Shown one piece after another: positions 9,198 through 18,748 of a stretch of 64,000 nucleotides of DNA. The stretch is from assembly GCA_016703065.1 (NCBI GenBank), contig JADJCU010000006.1, forward strand, positions 124,001 through 188,000. Reading direction: 5' to 3'. Position 1 is the stretch's first letter. Each line of letters opens with the position of its first letter. The position numbers and the translations under genes were made by a program. Source of the DNA: a bacterium. GTDB lineage: Bacteria; Electryoneota; RPQS01. Below the pieces are notes generated by a model, which was not told where the DNA came from, did not search any database, and was given only the letters and a program-made list of their open reading frames with translations.

Positions 9198-10559
9198 CGC
9201 AGTCTGCCGTGCGTTGGCTCGGGCTCGTGAGTTGGAAGCACTCGGGGCGTTTGTTACGCTGCTGGATGAACGCGCGATGTCGCATGCCGAGTCGATTGCG
9301 TCAAGTCTCGAATCAGGCGACCACTTGCCCCTCGCGGGTTTCATTCTCGCAGTTAAAGACAACATCGCAATCAAAGACATCCGGTTGACGTGCGGATCGA
9401 AGATCCTCGGAGATCATCAAGCGACGTTTACCGCGACTGCTGTCGAACGGCTTGAACGCGCTGGCGCGGTCGTTATCGGCAAGACGAATCTTGACGAGTT
9501 CGCCATGGGCTCGTCGACGGAGAATTCGGCGCTAATGCGCACCGTTCATCCGTTTGATTCTGATCGTGTGCCGGGCGGTTCCTCCGGTGGAAGCGCGGTC
9601 GCAGTAGCAGCGGGAATCTGCCATGCGTCACTTGGCAGCGAGACCGGCGGCAGCGTTCGTCAGCCTGCAGCTTTCTGCGGTGTGTGCGGACTTAAGCCGA
9701 CGTATGGGCGGATCTCCGCTACGGTCTCGTGGCATTTGGCTCGTCGCTCGATCAGATTTCACCGTTCGCGCACTCGTGCTCGGATTTATACGAAATCCTG
9801 CGGATAGCGGGCGGTTTCGACGAGCGCGATGCGACATCTTCGATCATTCCACTGCCCGACCCCGCTTCGCTGGATTACCCGGATCGACCGCTCAGGGTCG
9901 GCCTGCTACGGAATTTCCTTGAGCATGACGCACTGGATGATGCAGTCTCATTGGCTGCGCAGGGTGCAATTAGGCTTTGCGCGAGCGGACAGATTCTGGT
10001 TGACATTGAACTGCCGTCTGCAAAGTACTCGATACCTGTATACTACATCGTCGCGACCGCTGAGGCGAGTTCTAATCTTGCGCGCTTCGATGGCGTCAGG
10101 TATGGCTTCCGCCATCCTGAAGCAACCGACCTTGCCGCTGTATATGATATGTCCCGAGGTGCAGGCTTTGGGCCGGAAGTACGCCGCAGGATCATGATGG
10201 GCACATATGTGTTGTCGTCAGGTTATTACGACGCATATTACAATACCGCGTTAAAGGTTCGCCATGTCATCGCTGATGAAATCGCGATGGCTATGAAGGA
10301 TGTTGACGTGATCCTCGCACCGACAACGCCGAGCACGGCTTTCAAAATTGGTGAAAAGGTCGACGATCCGGTGGCGATGTACCTATCTGACGTCTTTACT
10401 GTTCCGGCGAATTTGGCGGGCGTGCCGGCCGTCTCGATACCGTGGTCGACAGATGCCGCAGGACTGCCAATCGGTCTGCAATTGATGGGGCGACACTATG
10501 CCGAAGCACAGTTGCTCAGCGCAGGAATATTGCTCGAGAAACTTAGACCCCAAGCATGA
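9139..10559 (+). CDS. gatA: Asp/Glu-tRNA amidotransferase subunit A (one frame break)
   Basis: The glutaminase subunit of the GatCAB complex, which converts mischarged Glu-tRNA(Gln) or Asp-tRNA(Asn). The amidase Ser-cisSer-Lys triad is visible: Lys73 in AVKDN, Ser148 in PGGSSGGS and Ser172 in GSETGGS. The frame starts at ATG 9139 inside tatA, breaks at a CC at 9716-9717 (three C restore I-S-R-Y-G-L-V-A-F) and runs on to 10559. The joined length of about 473 aa is normal. gatB follows in an ATGA overlap. No gatC is visible here. Confidence 0.93.
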
Positions 10560-11994
10560 TGAGTGCGTATGAGATTGTAGCGGGTCTGGAAATTCATGCG
10601 CAGATCGTCACACGCACGAAGGCCTTCTGCCGTTGTCCGAATCAGTACGGAGCCGCGCCCAATACGCTTGTTTGTCCGGTTTGTTTGGGGATGCCTGGCG
10701 CATTGCCCATCTTGAATCGAGAAGTCGTGGCGCAAGCCGCAAGACTTGCAAGAGCCCTGGGCGCAACGATTCACAATCAGTCGCGGTTTGATCGCAAGAA
10801 TTACTTCTATCCCGATCTGCCAAAAGGCTATCAGATATCGCAGTTTTACCAACCATTTGCCACAGGTGGCAGATTGCGCATTGACGCGAACGCAGGCGAG
10901 CGATACATCAGCATTACCCGAGCGCATCTTGAAGAGGATGCTGGGAAATCGATGCACTTGCCCGACGGTTCGACGGTCGTAGACATGAATCGATGCGGCG
11001 TTCCATTGATCGAGATCGTGTCGGAGCCTGAATTCCGATCGCCCGACGAGGCAGGCGCGTACTTGTCCGCAATGCGCGAACTGCTGAGATTCATAGGCGT
11101 TTGCGACGGAAACATGGAAGAAGGTCACTGCGCTGCGACGCGAATGTCTCTGTGCGCCGGCGCGGTGAGACTGAGTTCCGCGAGCGCACTGAGATGAAGA
11201 ATCTCAATTCAATTCGCAGCGTAGAGCGAGCAATTGCCGCCGAAGCCAAGAGACAAATTGGCATCTACGAGAGCGGCGGCACGATTACGCGGCAGACTCT
11301 GCAATGGGACGATCAAACAGAGGTCTTAACGTCTATGCGGGTTAAGGAAGGCTCAGATGATTATCGTTATTTCCCTGAACCCGATTTGCCTGTTCTCGAA
11401 TTGACGGACGACGAGCTGCATGCGATGCTTGCTGAGCTGCCCGAGCTTCCTGACAGCCGCCGCGCGCGTTATCGGAACGACTATGGACTTCACATCGAGG
11501 CGGTCTATCTGCTCGCGTCTGACCGCGCTCTAAGCGATTACTTCGAGTCGCTTGTCGCAATCGGTCGATCTCCAACAACGGCCGCCGCATGGGTGCAGGG
11601 CGAAGTGCAGCGCTTGCTGAAGGAGAACGATTGGGAGCTATCAGCATTTCCCGTTAGCGCGGAACGTCTTGCCGGAATCATTGATGCAGTAGAGAATAGG
11701 AACATCACGCGCGCGGTGGGCAAGGACTTGTTACGACGGATGCTGAGCGATACACGCAATGCATATGAAATTATCGCGGCAGACGGCCTGGACGCCGGGC
11801 ACGGCGAAGACGAAATCCGCGATTTGATCAAGACTGTTCTCGCCAGATTCCCGGACGAGCTGGCGAAGTATCGCGAGGGCAAGACGAAAATGATCGGTTT
11901 CTTCATGGGGCAGATCATGCAGGAGACGAAAGGTAAGGCGGACCCTGCGGCAACAAAAGACGTCTTGATGCAATTGCTGCATAACACGGAGTAG
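10556..11994 (+). CDS. gatB: Asp/Glu-tRNA amidotransferase subunit B (one frame break)
   Basis: GatB phosphorylates and amidates the mischarged aminoacyl-tRNA. The N-terminus YEIVAGLEIHAQI and the zinc site CRCPN...CPVCLGMPG are typical, as is the FDRKNYFYPDLPKGYQISQ segment. The first frame ends at 11197; it breaks at about 11124, where one lost T (GGTTCACTG expected) would give EEGSLRCDANVSVR and join to the frame ending at 11994. The joined protein is about 479 aa, the family norm. Two ATGs, 10556 and 10559, are possible starts. Confidence 0.93.
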
Positions 11995-12005
11995 CAAGAA
12001 GAAAA

Positions 12006-15000
12006 ATGCAACTAATTTCGCTATACATTTCCGGCTTCAAGTCATTCGCCAACGAGACGAAGATTCAGTTTGCGCCCGGCGTCACGGGGGTCGTCGGCCC
12101 GAACGGTTGCGGCAAGTCCAACGTTGTGGATTCGCTGCGTTGGGTGCTGGGCGAACAGAGATCCTCGGTTTTGCGCGGAGAGCGAATGGAGAATGTCATT
12201 TTCAACGGCACGGTGAAGCGAAAGCCGATGAATCTGGCCGAAGTGCGGGCGAAGTTTGACAATTCGTCGGGCCGTATCAATTTGCCTTATGGGGAAATCG
12301 AGATTGCACGCCGTTTGCATCGTGATGGAACATCTGAGTATCTGATCAATGGCAACAGTTGCCGCTTGCGGGATGTAACGGATCTCCTGCAGGACAGCGG
12401 CCTCGGTCCCAATGCCTACACGATTCTCGAACTCAAGATGATCGAGGATATCTTACGCGAAGAGGGTGAAGGTCGCCGCCAGCTCTTTGAAGAGGCTTCC
12501 GGAATTGCAAAGTATAAGCTGCGTCGGCGACAAGCTCTATCTAAGCTCGAGCAGACCAACGATGACTTGTTACGACTCGCTGATATCATCACCGAAGTTG
12601 AACGACAGGTTGCTTCACTCAAGCGCCAGGTGAGCAGAGCAAGACGCTATCAGGAATTGAGTGCCGAACTGAAGTCGGCGGAGACGGCGTTCGTTGTAAT
12701 CGAGTACTACAGGATCGTCTCCGAGATTGTGCCGATGACGCAGGCGTTGTCCGATGCCAACAGCCGCGCGGAGGACAACGTGAGTTATTTGCGGCGCTAT
12801 GAGGCACAAGTAGAGAAATTGCGGTCCGAGCAGATTGAGAGCGATCAGCACTTGCAATCGCTGCGTCAAGCCCTTCAGGCGACCGTAGCCACCATTTCCG
12901 CGCTTGAAGCGGACAAAGCCGGCACAGAAGCGCGTCTAACCGCAGCTCGCGAAACGCTAGAACGTGCGCAGCGTCAAGTGATCCTGGCCAAGGACCGATT
13001 GGCCACGTTGGATGCGCGGCGCGAGGGATTGACTAAGGACGTTGGTGAGAGCGACACCGAGCTTCAGACGGCGCGTGAGACGATGCAGGAAGCTGTGAAG
13101 CGATTCGAGAGCAGTCAGTCCATACTAAAGCAGCTTGAAACCCAGTACCGCGAAACGGATGCGCGGCTGGCGGGACTTAACAAGACGCAGTCGGGTCTGG
13201 AGACCGAGCGCGCGAAGCTCTTGGAAGGTGTCGCTCGCCAAAAGGGCAGGCGCGATTCGGCCATGCATTCGCGCGAACAGGTTGTTGCTGAACGCGCTGA
13301 ACTCGAAGCCAAACTTGCCGCAGCGCGCTCTGAATTACAACTTGCCGAACACGCGCTTGATAACACTCGCGCGTCGCACCACGCGTTTGAGTCGCAGGGA
13401 TCAGGGCTCGATGCGAAGCGAATTGAAATTGAACAAAGATCGCTCGAACTTGACCGGATTGAGCACGCTACGCAGTCCCACATAAATCTGCTCAAGACAC
13501 TTGAACAGCGGGGGCCGCGAGCATCAGCGCCAATTAGACTGCTTCGAGAGAAGATCCAAGACGTTGCGCTGGTTGCAGACGTCACGGTAACAGACAAGAA
13601 GTTCAGCAAGGCCATTCACGCAGCGCTGGGCGATTTGGCGTATCATGTCGTTGTCGAAAGTCAACAGAAACTCAGCGACGCCGTTCAAGTTCTGCAGTCC
13701 GGCGAGGCCGGGCGCTGTGGATTTATGATCGCCGACATGCAGATGAGGTTTGAGCAACCAGCGCTTCCGCCGAAAGCGTTGGGTTGGGCTACAGACTTTG
13801 TTGAACGCATTGAGCGTGACGAAGCGATCCGCGCGCTGCTGTCGCAGTGTATCATCGCCGAGTCAGTTGAGCAAGCGCTTGGAATTGCGGGAGTTCCTGC
13901 TCGCGCACCGTCTGCGCGCTGTCACACTGAGCGGCGAGTGGGTAGATTGGAGCGGAGCCTGTTTTGTCGGTGACGAGGAGTCTGACGCACCAAGTGACCT
14001 TGGTCTTGCGAAGCAGCTTGACAGCCTCGGGCAGTCCATTGTCAGCATCAGGTCTGACCGCGAAACGCTGCAAGCTGAGTTGGCGATCGCTCATGAGTCA
14101 ATCCTGGCATGGAAGAAACGACTCGGTGAGTTGGCAGCGGACGTTGAAGGCGCGCGATCAGGATTCGATCGTCGTAAGGTGGAAACAGCGCGCCTTGAGA
14201 CGCTGTTGCACGCACTACGGCAGCGCGACGATGCGGCAACCCAGTTGATTTCCGAGAGCGAAGAAGCGGAACGAAACTTGCGCCATGACATCGAGCGGAT
14301 ACTCAGTGCGATAGAAGAGAGTCGCACAGAAATTGCAAACAGCCAATCGGCCGTCGAGTCCTTGTCCGCCGACGTTTGGCAAGCGCGCCAAGACAACGGC
14401 GCAGCGCGCGACCACCATCATGAAGCGGCGCGTTCACTTGACGCAGTGCAGCATCGGCGAGAGTTGCTTGATGCGGAAGCCGAACGCGTAAAGTCAACGG
14501 AAATTGAACTGCAAGACTCGATTCGAGCAAATATTGAGCAGGCAGAGAACGCCGCGAACACGATACGCGAATCCGAGTTGCAGATGCAGGAGATCAGCCG
14601 GCGCATGGGCGACTTGTTTCGCACTCGTGACGAACGGTTCAAGGTGGTTGATGAAGCGCAACGCGGAAAAGACACTGCGCGAGGCGAAGTGTATGCGATG
14701 GAAGAGCAATTGAAGAAACTGCGATCGAGTCGCGAAGCTGCGATTGAGGACCAGCGCAAGCTCGAAATCTCTATTGCAAAGCACGAGGGCGAGCTTGAAT
14801 CACTCGCCACGAATGCCCGCACGCAGTACGGGATCGAGTTATCACTGGATCGCGAACCCGAGGATCTTGCCGAACTGAGGCTGGTGAATACAGGGCAGGA
14901 TGTCATTGCAGAACTACGCAACAAGATTGAGAACCTCGGTTCGGTGAACCTGCTCGCGGTCGAAGAGTACGATCGTGAAACACAACGCCTTGACGGCATG

Positions 15001-15573
15001 TTGACTAATCGAGCGGACCTTTTGCAGGCAAAGTCGACGCTCGAAGAGACAATCCGCAAGATTAATGAGACGGCCGAGGCGAAGTTTTTGCACACATTTG
15101 AAGCGGTTAGGGCGAATTTTCAGTCGTTGTTCAGTGAGTTCTTCCCCGCGGGTGAAGCCGACTTGATTCTGAGCGGCAAGGACTTGCTTGAAGCGGATAT
15201 CACGATGTGGGCGAACCCTTCCGGCAAGCGGTTGAAGTCCCTGACCCTGATGTCTGGTGGCGAAAAGACGATGACCGCCATTGCGCTGCTATTCTCTTTG
15301 TATCAGGTGAAGCCTTCGCCATTCTGTGTACTGGACGAAGTCGACGCACCGCTTGACGACGCAAACATCGATCGCTTCACGCGGATGATTCACCGCCACG
15401 CGGATCATACGCAGTTTATCATGATCACCCACAACAAGCGAACCATGGAAATCGCCGATAATCTGTATGGTGTCACGATGCAGGAAGAAGGCGTCTCAAA
15501 GACCGTGTCCGTTCGTTTGCTTCGTCCCGCAGAATCACTGCCGACTGCGTCCCAGGAGATGGCTATCGGCTAA
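12006..15573 (+). CDS. smc: Chromosome segregation protein SMC (one frame break)
   Basis: A full SMC ATPase of about 1188 aa when joined. Walker A is GPNGCGKSN (31-39); a coiled coil rich in Glu, Arg, Leu and Ala follows, then a hinge at roughly residues 510-650, the return coil, and the C-terminal signature LMSGGEKT with Walker B FCVLDEVDAPLDD. It compacts and segregates chromosomes with ScpA/ScpB, which are not in the window. The frame breaks at GG 13881-13882; removing one G gives A-L-E-L-R-E-F-L. The first frame stops at 13973. The start follows gatB by 11 bases. Confidence 0.93.
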
Positions 15574-15589
15574 CTCGGAGGCGATACTT

Positions 15590-16972
15590 ATGTGTATCCG
15601 TTTCATATTTGCACTTTTTGCACTTTGCCTGTCGACTCGGGGGAGCGCAGCAGTGGATGTCGATGTTGTGTCATACTATGGCGGAAATGGACTGACCTAC
15701 TCGGAAGTGTTCATTGGTGTTCCGCGCAGCGCACTCATATACTCGAAATTGACGGAAGACAGTTTAAGGGCGACGTTTTCGATAATCGTTTCGCTGTCCA
15801 GTTCTGATACCGTGTTCCTCTCGGACACACTGGATGCCGAAGATGTCGTGTCAGCCGGTTTCGCGCCCTCGCAGGGCGCGTTTTTTCCGTATACGTTTCG
15901 CTATTACCTCGTTCCCGGAACGTACGGGTTAGATGCTTCGCTGGTACAGGTTGAAGGTCATTCGATCCGCAAGAAAGATCTCGCGATCAGCATTCCCGCT
16001 ATTAGCGATAGCTTCGGCCTGTCTGAAATCGCGCTGGGAGCCGAGATGAAGTTCGGGGCTGAGGAAGGATCGTTCACACGGAATGGTATTCGATTTGTAC
16101 CGAATCCAAGCGCTTTCTATGGCAGTGAACTCCCGATGCTCTACTACTACACGGAGTGTTACGGCCTCGACACAAGTAAAGCTCAGGCGGATTCTGTGAC
16201 GCTGGTTCGCACAGTCCGAACCGGTGACAGCGGAACCGAGGCTAAGTTGCCGTCAATACGACGAATCAAGAAACCCGGTGCGTCGTTAGTGATCGCTGAC
16301 GGGTTTCCGGCTTACACCCTCAAGACGGGAACCTACGTCCTCGAACTGCTCGTGCAAGAAGAAAACCGACCGGACCGTTTGAGCCGCCGAAAGTTCTATG
16401 TCTATCGACCCGAAGACATCTCGCAGGGCTATGCTCCTGAGCTTGATGTCGCGATGCAGCAGGCCTTGCTGGTGAGCGGAGAGGACATTCTGAACACGAT
16501 TGATCCGGACAGTGCCTTAGATATCATGAGCTATGTCATGACCAAACAGGACCAACGCCGTGTGCGCAACATGGAGCCCGATGGCAAACGGCGATTCTTG
16601 ATAGAGTTTTGGCATGAGCGTGATCCCGATGATCCCGAGGCCGCCAACCGCTATTTTGCGCGCGCCGCCGAGGCCAACCACCGGTACAGTTTTCTGAACC
16701 AACAAGGGTGGAAGACGGACCGGGGGCGGATTCTGATTCAACATGGCGAACCGGATTTCATGGATCGCCGTTATGCGGAAGCCCAAGTCCCGGACCATGA
16801 GATATGGCACTTCGACCGCTTGGAGGGTGGCGTGCTATTCGTGTTTTTTGATCGGTCCGGGTTTGGCGACCTTGACCTGGTTCATTCGACTATGCGAGGC
16901 GAGATTTATAATCCCGACTGGGCCAAAAGCGTTCAAGATCGCAATAGTTCAACACGGGGGTTGCGTGATTGA
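15590..16972 (+). CDS. GWxTD domain-containing secreted protein
   Basis: A 460-aa protein with a clear signal peptide (RFIFALFALCLSTRGSAA). The C-terminal region holds the eponymous motif GWKTDRGRILIQHGEP near residue 373 and ends in the usual RGEIYNPDW. GWxTD proteins are common in Acidobacteria and FCB candidate phyla; no biochemical function is established. ATG 15590 has GGAGG at 15577-15581, which supports the start. The stop overlaps the GTG of the next gene by 8 bases. Confidence 0.85.
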   Translation: MCIRFIFALFALCLSTRGSAAVDVDVVSYYGGNGLTYSEVFIGVPRSALIYSKLTEDSLRATFSIIVSLSSSDTVFLSDTLDAEDVVSAGFAPSQGAFFPYTFRYYLVPGTYGLDASLVQVEGHSIRKKDLAISIPAISDSFGLSEIALGAEMKFGAEEGSFTRNGIRFVPNPSAFYGSELPMLYYYTECYGLDTSKAQADSVTLVRTVRTGDSGTEAKLPSIRRIKKPGASLVIADGFPAYTLKTGTYVLELLVQEENRPDRLSRRKFYVYRPEDISQGYAPELDVAMQQALLVSGEDILNTIDPDSALDIMSYVMTKQDQRRVRNMEPDGKRRFLIEFWHERDPDDPEAANRYFARAAEANHRYSFLNQQGWKTDRGRILIQHGEPDFMDRRYAEAQVPDHEIWHFDRLEGGVLFVFFDRSGFGDLDLVHSTMRGEIYNPDWAKSVQDRNSSTRGLRD

Positions 16973-17729
16973 CACGGCGGTCACTGTTCGAAACCTGGGC
17001 AAAGTCTACCGCGATGCGAGCGGCGGCCAGGTTGTAGGGTGCATGGATGTTTCGTTCGATGCAGAGTACGGGAAGATATTCGGTGTGCTTGGAACGAACG
17101 GTGCGGGCAAGACGACTACGTTGCGGATGTTGGCGACAATGCTCGTGCCCACTGACGGGAGCGCGCGGATCGCCGGATTTGATCTTCACCTGAATGCGCA
17201 GGATGTGCGGCGATCAATTGGTTTCCTTTCGGCCTCGACTGGCGTCTACGGCAGACTCACAGCGCGGGAGATGCTCGAGTACTTCGCAGCACTGCACGGT
17301 TTCGCCCCTGCGGATACGGATCGCCGGCTGCGCGACGTGTGTGACTTGCTCGACTTGCATGATTTTATCGACAGGCGCTGCGAAAAGCTGTCAACCGGTC
17401 AGAGACAGCGGGTAAACATTGCCCGCACGATCTTACATGACCCGCCGGTGCTGATTTTTGATGAACCAACCAGCGGACTTGACATTCTTGCTGCCGCACA
17501 GATTGTCTCTTTTATGAGAAAGAGCAGGACCGAGGGGAAGTGTGTGCTGTTGTCCACACATGTGATGCGAGAGGCCGAGCTGCTGTGTGATGAAATACTC
17601 CTGATTCACCAAGGAAGAGTTAGAGACCAGGGAAGTGTCGCCGATCTTCAGCAGAGACACGACAGTCCACAACTTGAGATCGTCTTTCTGCGTGCAATCG
17701 GCGAGGATTCGTCGGCGTTCCACAACTAA
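16965..17729 (+). CDS. ABC transporter ATP-binding protein (NatA-like)
   Basis: A 254-aa ABC ATPase with Walker A GTNGAGKTTT, signature LSTGQRQRVNIAR, Walker B VLIFDEPTSGLD and the switch histidine in STHVM. The sequence resembles NatA/CcmA-type exporters of the ABC-2 class. Start GTG 16965 lies behind a run of five G. An ABC-2 permease gene normally follows, but here the next gene encodes an HD-GYP protein, so the membrane partner is elsewhere or missing. Substrate unknown. Confidence 0.88.
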   Translation: MIDTAVTVRNLGKVYRDASGGQVVGCMDVSFDAEYGKIFGVLGTNGAGKTTTLRMLATMLVPTDGSARIAGFDLHLNAQDVRRSIGFLSASTGVYGRLTAREMLEYFAALHGFAPADTDRRLRDVCDLLDLHDFIDRRCEKLSTGQRQRVNIARTILHDPPVLIFDEPTSGLDILAAAQIVSFMRKSRTEGKCVLLSTHVMREAELLCDEILLIHQGRVRDQGSVADLQQRHDSPQLEIVFLRAIGEDSSAFHN

Positions 17730-17761
17730 TTCTGGCCCTGGCTTTGCAAAAACAGCCGGCG

Positions 17762-18466
17762 ATGCTTCATATCGCCCCCAAATCCCCGGTGCTGCAAGCT
17801 GACAAGAATCTAAGCGACGTTGAGTGGTCCGCTGTTCAGACTCTGTTGCTTGCGCTACGCTATCGCGATGAAGCGACGTATCTGCATAGTCTTCGAGTTG
17901 CCTCGTTGGCTTACGGGGCAGCCGCAAGGCTCGGCTTGTCGGCTGAAGCCCTGCAAGACGTTCTATTGGCCGGCCTCCTGCATGACATCGGGAAGCTGGC
18001 ACTGCCAGATCATGTGTTGCTGAAGACCGGTCGACTTAACAAGCACGAGCGGAAACAGGTGGCCCGGCACCCCTCGTTAAGTGCAGATATCTTAGCGCCG
18101 TTTGCTCGGTTCCACCGGATTCGGCAGATTATCCTCGAGCACCATGAGAGGTATGACGGTTCCGGATATCCGGACGGGCGCAGGGCCGAGGAGATCCTGA
18201 CCGAGAGCGCAATACTCGCGGCCGCAGACGCTTTCGATGCTGTGTGCATGGATCGCCCCTACCGGCGCGCCCTGACCCAGGAAGAAGCGGTCGGTTGGAT
18301 GGAAAGTGAAGTGGCACGGCAGTTTAACCCAGTTGCCTTCTACGCGCTCTTAGCCGAACTTGAAAGTGGGAACAATTCTGTTGTCGGAGTGCGGAACGCA
18401 GACCGCACCGCTGGAGTTCACCAACAGAACATACTCGGAGTGCTCGAAGACATTTTGAGCTATTAA
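17762..18466 (+). CDS. HD-GYP domain protein (putative c-di-GMP phosphodiesterase)
   Basis: A 234-aa soluble HD-GYP protein. The metal site is visible: GLLHDIGK, then the EHHERYDGSGYPDG segment with the GYP signature. In well studied members this domain hydrolyses c-di-GMP to GMP. There is no receiver or sensor domain; the N-terminal 40 residues show no known input module. The gene follows the ABC ATPase by 32 bases and ends the housekeeping run just upstream of the surface/secretion operon. Activity is inferred from the motif only. Confidence 0.88.
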   Translation: MLHIAPKSPVLQADKNLSDVEWSAVQTLLLALRYRDEATYLHSLRVASLAYGAAARLGLSAEALQDVLLAGLLHDIGKLALPDHVLLKTGRLNKHERKQVARHPSLSADILAPFARFHRIRQIILEHHERYDGSGYPDGRRAEEILTESAILAAADAFDAVCMDRPYRRALTQEEAVGWMESEVARQFNPVAFYALLAELESGNNSVVGVRNADRTAGVHQQNILGVLEDILSY

Positions 18467-18527
18467 TTACAATAACTTAGATTTTTCGCCTCGTTTTGAA
18501 TTTTTTTCGGATACATCCCGTTTTCTC

Positions 18528-18556
18528 TTGCGCAAGCCATTGCCATTTCTTATATT
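18528..18556 (+). promoter_or_regulatory. Promoter TTGCGC-N17-TATATT upstream of the porU leader
   Basis: The -35 element TTGCGC is at 18528-18533 and the -10 element TATATT at 18551-18556, separated by exactly 17 bases. The same arrangement occurs at three other intergenic sites in the window. Transcription would start near 18562. Confidence 0.6.
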
Positions 18557-18561
18557 AAAAG

Positions 18562-18740
18562 GTTCGATCTAGGTTTCAAATAGGAGCTGAATGTACCTTC
18601 GTTAGAGGTTTCTCCAGGCAACGGCCTGCTTTTTCGTCCCTGTGATGTTAACGATCCCTCTAACGACGGTGTGTTTTCGCTCCGGTCAGCGGCAATTCGC
18701 TTTGCCGAACGGACGATGCACTCCGTTCGGCATTTTTGTT
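18562..18740 (+). promoter_or_regulatory. Structured leader RNA / putative attenuator before porU
   Basis: About 180 bases of non-coding leader between the promoter and porU. A long stem pairs 18595-18608 with 18657-18670 (13 pairs, one T-C mismatch), enclosing a 5-bp hairpin CAGGC-AACG-GCCTG at 18615-18628. Further on, CGGCAA (18690-18695) pairs with TTGCCG (18702-18707), which overlaps the 5' arm of the terminator at 18704-18731, so the two hairpins exclude each other. That is the layout of a transcription attenuator or riboswitch. I do not recognise a known aptamer class. It could also be an independent small RNA ending at the terminator. Confidence 0.5.
18704..18740 (+). terminator. Intrinsic terminator in the porU leader
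   Basis: A perfect 10-bp stem, GCCGAACGGA (18704-18713) with TCCGTTCGGC (18722-18731), has an 8-base loop and is followed by ATTTTTGTT. It ends 8 bases before the ATG chosen for porU, so porU needs read-through or a regulated switch to be expressed. Confidence 0.7.
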
Positions 18741-18748
18741 CTCAACCA

